NCBI GenBank assembly: GCA_938074135.1
Contig: CALJFL010000038.1
Span: forward strand, 1 to 64,000
From: an uncultured Halieaceae bacterium
GTDB taxonomy: Bacteria > Pseudomonadota > Gammaproteobacteria > Pseudomonadales > Halieaceae
DNA: 64,000 nucleotides
Direction: 5' to 3'
Positions 60,422 through 64,000 of this stretch are shown here, piece by piece (positions within the stretch are counted from its first letter, which is position 1; the number at the start of each line of letters is the position of its first letter). The translations under genes and the position numbers were made by a program. The notes below the pieces were generated by a model that did no database searches, was not told where the DNA came from, and saw nothing but the letters and a program-made list of their open reading frames with translations.

Positions 60422-61231
60422 ATGTTTACACAGATAAGAACTATTTTGCTGAGCGCCATGCTGGTACTTGGCACCGCGCTATCCAGCGCAGCCCTGGGCG
60501 GGGACACCCTGCAGCGGGTCATCGATTTCAAAACGCTGAAGGTGGGCACCTCCGCTGGTCAACCGCCTTTCAGCATGGCTGACCGGGACGGCAAGCTCAT
60601 GGGCTTCGACCTCGACCTGGCCAAAGCACTGGCCAATGCCATGCGGGTCAAGCTGGAAGTCAAGGTGATGCCCTTCGGCGACCTGATGAACGCACTCGAT
60701 GAAGGCCAGGTGGATATGGTGATCTCCGGTGTAGCGATCACGCCCCAGCGCGCTGAGCAAGCGACCTTTCTCGGCCCTTACATGATGTCCGGTAAATCCA
60801 TTCTGACCAAGAATGATGTATTGGCCAAGGTATCGGAGAGCAACGAGTTTAACCGCAGCGACCTCAAACTGGCGGCCTTGAAGAACTCTACCAGCGCCAG
60901 CTTTGTATCGACCGTTGCGCCTGAAGCGACACTGGTTGAAATCGCCAATTATGACGAAGGCGTCGCCATGGTTCGCGATGGCAAAGTAGATGGCATGGTC
61001 GCCGATATGCCAATCTGTGTACTGTCAGTACTGCGCTACCCGGATGCTGGCTTTGTCACCCTGGAAAAACCGCTGACAGTCGAGCCGATCGGTATCGCCG
61101 TTAAGGGGAACGATGCGCAGTTTAGCAACCTCGTCGATAACTACCTTGAGGCATACGGCAAAATTGGCGTGCTGTCCAAGCTGCGCCAGAAGTGGTTCGA
61201 GAGCAATGCCTGGGTTGCCGCTCTGCCCTAG
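60422..61231 (+). CDS. Periplasmic amino-acid-type solute-binding protein (SBP family 3)
   Basis: A 269-residue protein from the ATG at 60422 with AAGGAG 8 bases upstream. A Sec signal ends near residue 25 (SSAAL-GG). KTLKVGTSAGQPPFSMADRDGKLMGFDLDLAKALA is the family 3 signature, and VDMVISGVAITPQRAEQATFLGPYM follows. No permease or ATPase gene is next to it, so it is an orphan: it may serve a transporter elsewhere or act as a sensor or enzyme. A terminator follows. Confidence 0.9.
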   Translation: MFTQIRTILLSAMLVLGTALSSAALGGDTLQRVIDFKTLKVGTSAGQPPFSMADRDGKLMGFDLDLAKALANAMRVKLEVKVMPFGDLMNALDEGQVDMVISGVAITPQRAEQATFLGPYMMSGKSILTKNDVLAKVSESNEFNRSDLKLAALKNSTSASFVSTVAPEATLVEIANYDEGVAMVRDGKVDGMVADMPICVLSVLRYPDAGFVTLEKPLTVEPIGIAVKGNDAQFSNLVDNYLEAYGKIGVLSKLRQKWFESNAWVAALP

Positions 61232-61255
61232 CAGTGTGATTCGGGTATTTGGACA

Positions 61256-61290
61256 AAAAGGGCGCGGAGTGACTTCCCCGCCCTTTTTTT
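61256..61290 (+). terminator. Rho-independent terminator between binding protein and glycerophosphodiesterase genes
   Basis: AAAAGGGCG, 14-base loop, CGCCC followed by seven or eight T. The next gene starts only 14 bases further on, so its own promoter would have to overlap the terminator or the end of the previous gene. Confidence 0.8.
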
Positions 61291-61303
61291 GGGGCTACTG
61301 ATT

Positions 61304-62302
61304 ATGTCATTGGTATTGAAAACACACGGTTCACCCATCGTCATCGCGCACCGCGGTGCCAGTGGCTACCTACCGGAACACACCCTGGCCGCCAAGGCGA
61401 TGGCTCATACGATGGGCGCCGACTTTCTGGAGCAGGACGTGGTACTGACCAGAGATGGGGTTCCTATCGTCTTGCATGACATCCACCTGGAGCCAACGAC
61501 AGACGTTGAAATACAGTTCCCCGAGCGCAAGCGCGACGATGGACACTACTATGCCATTGACTTCGATCTGGCGGAGATTCGTCTGCTGACGGCACACGAG
61601 CGCGTACGCGTAAATGAAGCGGGCGCAACCGTAGCAGTCTATCCCGGCCGCTTCCCAGTCCAACCGGGCACACTGGCGGTTCCCACCCTGGCCGAAGAAA
61701 TTGCCTTCATCGCCGGCATGGACCGCAGTCGGGGTCGACAGACCGGCCTGTATATCGAACTAAAAGCACCAAACTTCCACCGGCGCGAAGGCCATGATAT
61801 CGCCCGCGCAATCATGGCAGTACTGGCAGAAACCGGCTACGACCGGCGACCGGACCAGGTGTTCCTGCAAAGCTTTGACGATAAGGTACTGCAGTACTTG
61901 CGCGACGACTTGCAATGCCAGTTGCCGCTCATCCAGCTGATCGCCGATCCTGCCTGGGGGGAGGATAGCAAGGTCGATTATGACTTCCTGCAGACCGCCG
62001 CCGGCCTCGACTACGTGGCCGGTTATGCTGCAGGTATCGGACCCTGGTACCGACAGATATTCCTGGGAACCGATGACACCGGCATCGCCAATTTGAGCGC
62101 GCTGGTAACAATGGCACAAGAGCGTGGGCTGCAGGTGCACCCCTACACCCTGCGTAAAGACGAGCTGCCCACCGGAATAAGCGACTTCGACACATTGCTG
62201 GGGATCATGCTGGAGCAGGCCGGGGTGGATGGAATTTTTACCGACTTTCCCGATCTCGCCAGACGCTACATCGATGCTATGGTCATACCCAATAATCCGT
62301 AG
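61304..62302 (+). CDS. glpQ: Glycerophosphodiester phosphodiesterase (GlpQ-type, no signal peptide)
   Basis: A 332-residue GDPD enzyme. HRGASGYLPEHTLAA near residue 16 and EQDVVLTRDGVPIVLHD near 44 hold the catalytic His and Glu residues; LYIELKAP and VFLQSFDD follow. The length and insertion match periplasmic GlpQ more than cytoplasmic UgpQ, yet the start MSLVLKTHGSPIVIAHRG has no signal peptide. A TTG at 61289 would add only five residues. It splits glycerophosphodiesters into glycerol 3-phosphate and an alcohol. Confidence 0.9.
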   Translation: MSLVLKTHGSPIVIAHRGASGYLPEHTLAAKAMAHTMGADFLEQDVVLTRDGVPIVLHDIHLEPTTDVEIQFPERKRDDGHYYAIDFDLAEIRLLTAHERVRVNEAGATVAVYPGRFPVQPGTLAVPTLAEEIAFIAGMDRSRGRQTGLYIELKAPNFHRREGHDIARAIMAVLAETGYDRRPDQVFLQSFDDKVLQYLRDDLQCQLPLIQLIADPAWGEDSKVDYDFLQTAAGLDYVAGYAAGIGPWYRQIFLGTDDTGIANLSALVTMAQERGLQVHPYTLRKDELPTGISDFDTLLGIMLEQAGVDGIFTDFPDLARRYIDAMVIPNNP

Positions 62303-62361
62303 CTCGCTATTTCAACGCGCCACTACCACCGGCCACAAGTTTCGACTTAAAGGACACCACG

Positions 62362-63807
62362 TTGACCCCGAAAGTAAACCGCCGTACCAAAATCGTCGCC
62401 ACCATCGGGCCGAGTAGTGAATCCGAAGATGTCATCGCCAGGCTGATCAGCGCCGGCGTCAACGTATTCCGCCTTAATTTCAGCCACGGCAGTGCCGACC
62501 AGCATGCCAGGATCGCCGCCAGGATACGCAAACAGGCCGGCCTCGCAGGTATTTATGTCGGCATTCTGGCAGACCTGCAGGGACCAAAAATCCGCATCAG
62601 CAGTTTTCGCGAGGGGGAGGTTGAACTGGTCAACGGCGATCGCTTTCGACTGGACCTGAATATCGGCGACGGCGACGGCGACATTCGTGGTGTCGGCCTG
62701 GATTATCGTGAGCTATCCAACAATGTTTTTCGGGGCGACACCCTGTTACTGGACGATGGCAGAATTCGGCTCACGGTAGAAGACGTCGAGCCCGGTGCAG
62801 CAGACTGCACGGTGTTGGTGGGTGGCAAGCTGGGCTCGCGCAAGGGTATCAACCGGCTCGGAGGCGGGCTGGCGGCACCGGCGCTGACCGCCAAGGATAT
62901 CGCTGACATTGACAGTCTCGCCGAGGTCCGGCCCGATTTCGTTGCAGTATCATTTGTCTCGAGCGCCGACGATATCGAGCAGACCCGGACATTACTGGCT
63001 CAGCATGACCTGCACCCGGGCATCATCGCCAAGATCGAACGGGCCGAAGTGGTTGCCGATACAGACACTCTGAATAGCATCGTGCAGGCCTCACTTGGCA
63101 TTATGGTGGCTCGCGGCGACCTCGGCGTGGAAGTGGGTGATGCGCAGTTGATCGGCATTCAGAAAGACCTCATCACGCGCGCCCGCAAAATGGATCGTGT
63201 GGTCATTACCGCCACCCAGATGATGGAGTCGATGATCAGCAGCTCCATGCCAACGCGTGCCGAGGTATTCGACGTCGCCAACGCCGTTCTCGATGGCACC
63301 GACGCCGTGATGCTGTCAGCCGAAACAGCCGTAGGGCAATACCCCGTAGAAGTTGTCAAAGCCATGGCTGATGCCGCGCTGGGCGCCGAGCAGCACCCGG
63401 TAGCTCGTACCTCGAAGTACCGCCTTGACAAGAAGTTCAGTTCCGCCCAGGAGACAATCGCCCTCTCCGCGATCTATGCCGCTAATCACTACAGCAACGT
63501 CCGCGGCATCGCTTCACTGACAGAATCCGGTACAACACCGCTACTGATGTCCCGCCTGAGCTCCGGGCTGCCGATTTTCGGACTCAGCCACAATAGCGAA
63601 ACACTGCAGAAGCTAAGCCTTTGCCGCGGTGTAATACCCCTGTATTTCGATGCCGGGGCCTTCGACCCCGACAGTTTGGAAATGCGGGCCATAGAATTTC
63701 TGCGCGACGGCGGCTACCTGCAAAAGGGAGACTCGATCCTGTTGACCCGGGGATCCGTCATGGGACGCTCCGGTTCGACCAACATCATGAAAATACTGCC
63801 GGTATGA
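62362..63807 (+). CDS. pyk: Pyruvate kinase
   Basis: A 481-residue enzyme from a TTG at 62362 with AAAGGA 8-9 bases upstream. FRLNFSHGSADQH, ADLQGPKIR, MVARGDLGVEV, VVITATQMMESMI and VMLSAETAVGQYPVE are all present, so the active site is complete. The last step of glycolysis. Its stop overlaps the ATG of the next gene by 4 bases (ATGA), so pyk and glk are translated as a pair. Confidence 0.94.
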   Translation: MTPKVNRRTKIVATIGPSSESEDVIARLISAGVNVFRLNFSHGSADQHARIAARIRKQAGLAGIYVGILADLQGPKIRISSFREGEVELVNGDRFRLDLNIGDGDGDIRGVGLDYRELSNNVFRGDTLLLDDGRIRLTVEDVEPGAADCTVLVGGKLGSRKGINRLGGGLAAPALTAKDIADIDSLAEVRPDFVAVSFVSSADDIEQTRTLLAQHDLHPGIIAKIERAEVVADTDTLNSIVQASLGIMVARGDLGVEVGDAQLIGIQKDLITRARKMDRVVITATQMMESMISSSMPTRAEVFDVANAVLDGTDAVMLSAETAVGQYPVEVVKAMADAALGAEQHPVARTSKYRLDKKFSSAQETIALSAIYAANHYSNVRGIASLTESGTTPLLMSRLSSGLPIFGLSHNSETLQKLSLCRGVIPLYFDAGAFDPDSLEMRAIEFLRDGGYLQKGDSILLTRGSVMGRSGSTNIMKILPV

Positions 63808-64000
63808 CAGACTCCGGGCTGCGCGTTGTCGCCGATGTCGGCGGCACCAATACCCGCATCGCAATCTACGACCGCGCAGCTGACGTGTTTCTACACCGGG
63901 TTAATTACCACAACCGGGATTTCAATCAGTTCAGCGACCTGCTGACCCAGTGGCAGGCCGGCCTGGGCGACCTCAAGCCCCGACAGGGCTGCATCGCCAT
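63804..64000 (+). CDS. glk: Glucokinase (5' part only, runs off the window)
   Basis: About 65 residues from the ATG at 63804 to the window end. VVADVGGTNTRIAIYD near the start is the ATP-binding signature of the glucokinase (Glk) family. The ATGA overlap with pyk supports co-translation. Glucose phosphorylation and the last step of glycolysis would thus be set by one transcript. The rest of the gene is not visible. Confidence 0.83.
   Translation, partial: MTDSGLRVVADVGGTNTRIAIYDRAADVFLHRVNYHNRDFNQFSDLLTQWQAGLGDLKPRQGCIA

Overview
The window reads as chromosome of a free-living, aerobic, probably marine gammaproteobacterium; this is an inference from gene content. Supporting signs are a ZnuD-like zinc receptor, an AlgP-like Lys/Ala tail protein, GltS, UbiX, DUF3012, DUF4136 and DUF481 envelope proteins, several c-type cytochromes and a dense set of lipid or steroid-type catabolic genes. 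G+C is moderately high and coding density is very high: no gene-free stretch exceeds 300 bases. I saw no tRNA, rRNA, insertion sequence, phage gene, integrase or CRISPR array. Many starts are GTG or TTG but carry good Shine-Dalgarno sequences.

Layout. 1-8.2 kb: the 5' part of a ureohydrolase gene (minus strand), then a type I sulfatase, an HSL-family esterase, an acyl-CoA ligase, a metallo-beta-lactamase hydrolase, a second HSL esterase and, convergent, an iron alcohol dehydrogenase. 8.4-11.5 kb: a tightly overlapped three-gene operon (83-residue membrane protein, Tat-signal small subunit, GMC flavoprotein) with a divergent monohaem cytochrome c, which looks like a periplasmic dehydrogenase wired to the respiratory chain. 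11.4-19.2 kb: an amidohydrolase, Rieske oxygenase, SDR, acetoacetate-decarboxylase-like and MFS operon, divergent from a TetR regulator across a region holding two palindromes, followed by a PIG3-type quinone reductase and an SDR. 19.2-28 kb: a second sulfatase, a large subtilase lipoprotein, an MltF-like lytic transglycosylase, an alkyl-sulfatase-like metallo-hydrolase and an NAD-dependent epimerase.

28-35 kb: the Lys/Ala repeat protein, two small membrane proteins of unknown role, a three-gene cytochrome operon that includes a beta-helix/cytochrome c fusion, a zinc-ribbon protein and a DUF481 outer-membrane protein. 35-43 kb: a MOSC protein divergent from glutathione reductase, a TauE permease, and an ABC ATPase, GldF/GldG-like fusion and DUF4340 module. 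43-52 kb: enoyl-CoA hydratase, SDRs, a LysR regulator, two paralogous DUF4136 lipoproteins, a 2-hydroxyacid dehydrogenase, a ChrR-type cupin, an MFS transporter and UbiX. 52-57.5 kb: a His-rich TonB receptor with a small Cys/His partner, GltS, a YbaY+META lipoprotein and small proteins. 57.5-64 kb: coniferyl-type aldehyde dehydrogenase, DUF3012 lipoprotein, VOC protein, amino-acid-type binding protein, glycerophosphodiesterase, pyruvate kinase and the start of glucokinase.

The genes suggest an oligotroph that hydrolyses sulfate esters and carboxyl esters, activates the acids as CoA esters, oxidises alcohols and ring compounds through FAD, Fe and Rieske enzymes, and feeds electrons to periplasmic cytochromes. 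No single gene is wholly unfamiliar. The best candidates for an under-described system are the GMC/Tat/small-membrane-protein operon at 8.4-11.0 kb and the beta-helix-cytochrome operon at 29.7-33.1 kb.
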